A DNA stretch of 28,245 nucleotides from DAOTVC01 sp034437215 (GTDB taxonomy: Bacteria > Chloroflexota > Anaerolineae > B4-G1 > SLSP01): NCBI GenBank assembly GCA_034437215.1, contig DAOTVC010000124.1:1-28245 (forward strand). The letters run 5' to 3'. This document shows positions 27,845 through 28,245 of the stretch, one piece after another. The number at the start of each line of letters is the position of its first letter. The stretch's first letter is position 1. The notes beneath the pieces are model-generated. The model searched no databases. It worked only from the letters and a program-made list of their open reading frames with translations, and was not told where the DNA came from. The position numbers and the translations under genes are program-made.

Positions 27845-28245
27845 CTACCGGAGAATATGAGAGGGCCAGCCTGTGGAATAGGGGGTGAAACGCCGGGGCA
27901 CGAACACCTCCGCCTCCGGGGCGAGCCGGGAGAGCCGCGCGGTGAAGCGGCTCAGGTCCACGCGCCGCAGCGGGGGCCAGCCCCAGCGCGGCGGCGCGAA
28001 GGAGGGGCGCGGGGGCGCCGCCAGCGGCTGGAGGAAATCGTCCCAGTGGATGGGGACCACCCACCGGGGAGCCACGGCGCGGAGCAGCGGGGCAAAGCGC
28101 TCCGGCGCGCCGAAGGGCTGGACGAAGAGCACGTCGGCGGGCGGCGCCGGGCCGGGCAACACCCCGCTCCAGTAGAGCCAGCGCACGCCGCCGGCTTCGA
28201 TCAGGAAACTGAAGTCCTCATCCATCCTGTAGTGCCAGGGGCGGG
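27845..28245 (-). CDS. Metallo-beta-lactamase-fold hydrolase, C-terminal part (5' end outside window)
   Basis: The frame is open to the right edge and codes for PWHYRMDEDFSFLIEAGGV upstream of an ATG at 28225, so the gene continues outside the window. The visible ~133 residues match the C-terminal half of MBL-fold hydrolases: FSFLIEAGGVRWLYWSG, the strand PADVLFVQPFGAPERFAPLLRAV and RWVVPIHWDDFLQP, where the His is the last metal ligand. The HxHxDH motif would be upstream. The C-terminus is Pro- and Arg-rich. Substrate unknown. It ends 104 bases before the right target duplication of the MITE-like element. Confidence 0.75.
   Translation of the reverse strand, partial: RPWHYRMDEDFSFLIEAGGVRWLYWSGVLPGPAPPADVLFVQPFGAPERFAPLLRAVAPRWVVPIHWDDFLQPLAAPPRPSFAPPRWGWPPLRRVDLSRFTARLSRLAPEAEVFVPRRFTPYSTGWPSHILR

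Overview
The window is high-GC bacterial DNA that looks like Chloroflexota, probably an Anaerolineae- or Caldilineae-like lineage. This is inferred from gene content and style: a reductive-dehalogenase-like ferredoxin protein, a lipoprotein solute-binding protein with a Val/Glu-rich tether, a caa3-type oxidase with a lipoprotein CoxB, and GMC/gluconate-dehydrogenase-type genes. No rRNA or other phylogenetic marker is present. Both ends cut through genes. Almost everything is on the minus strand; the only plus-strand gene is the fragment at the left edge.

Reading along the minus strand (right to left): (1) 28245-27094 is a worn edge. It holds the C-terminal part of an MBL-fold hydrolase, a 120-bp MITE-like element with terminal inverted repeats and a 9-bp target duplication, and the C-terminal remnant of an Nramp metal transporter. 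(2) 26817-25006 is an SLC13/DASS-type permease with a central TrkA-C-like region. (3) 24688-15788 is a respiratory cluster: coxB (CuA plus cytochrome c), coxA, coxC, a small three-helix membrane protein, a diheme cytochrome c lipoprotein, a Tat-exported gluconate-dehydrogenase subunit-3-like protein, a GMC flavoprotein and ctaB (heme O synthase). The order suggests a periplasmic sugar or alcohol dehydrogenase that passes electrons through the diheme cytochrome to the caa3 oxidase. (4) 15737-13717 is a heavily damaged P-type cation ATPase (internal deletion, two frameshifts, amber stop, perfect 26-bp palindrome) followed by an intact MgtC-like gene. (5) 13268-12246 is a divergent APH/choline-kinase-fold phosphotransferase. 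(6) 11691-553 is a carbohydrate uptake and hydrolysis locus: a family-5 solute-binding lipoprotein, two Dpp/Opp-type permeases, two ATPases, a GH2 beta-mannosidase and a GH3 beta-glucosidase. A near-consensus sigma-70-type promoter lies about 400 nt upstream. The likely job is import of beta-linked oligosaccharides (manno- or gluco-) and intracellular trimming. (7) 1-456 (+) is the end of a reductive-dehalogenase-family iron-sulfur protein.

The least ordinary signals are in the small DNA between and inside the genes. There are two copies of one MITE-like element in opposite orientation, 24.6 kb apart, one inside the sugar operon. Three separate spacers carry degenerate period-7 tandem repeats. 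A perfect palindrome inside the ATPase pseudogene looks like a template-switch scar. CoxA has Gln where the K-channel Lys normally sits and Glu where the D-channel Asp sits. I see no CRISPR array, tRNA, rRNA, prophage or intact transposase.
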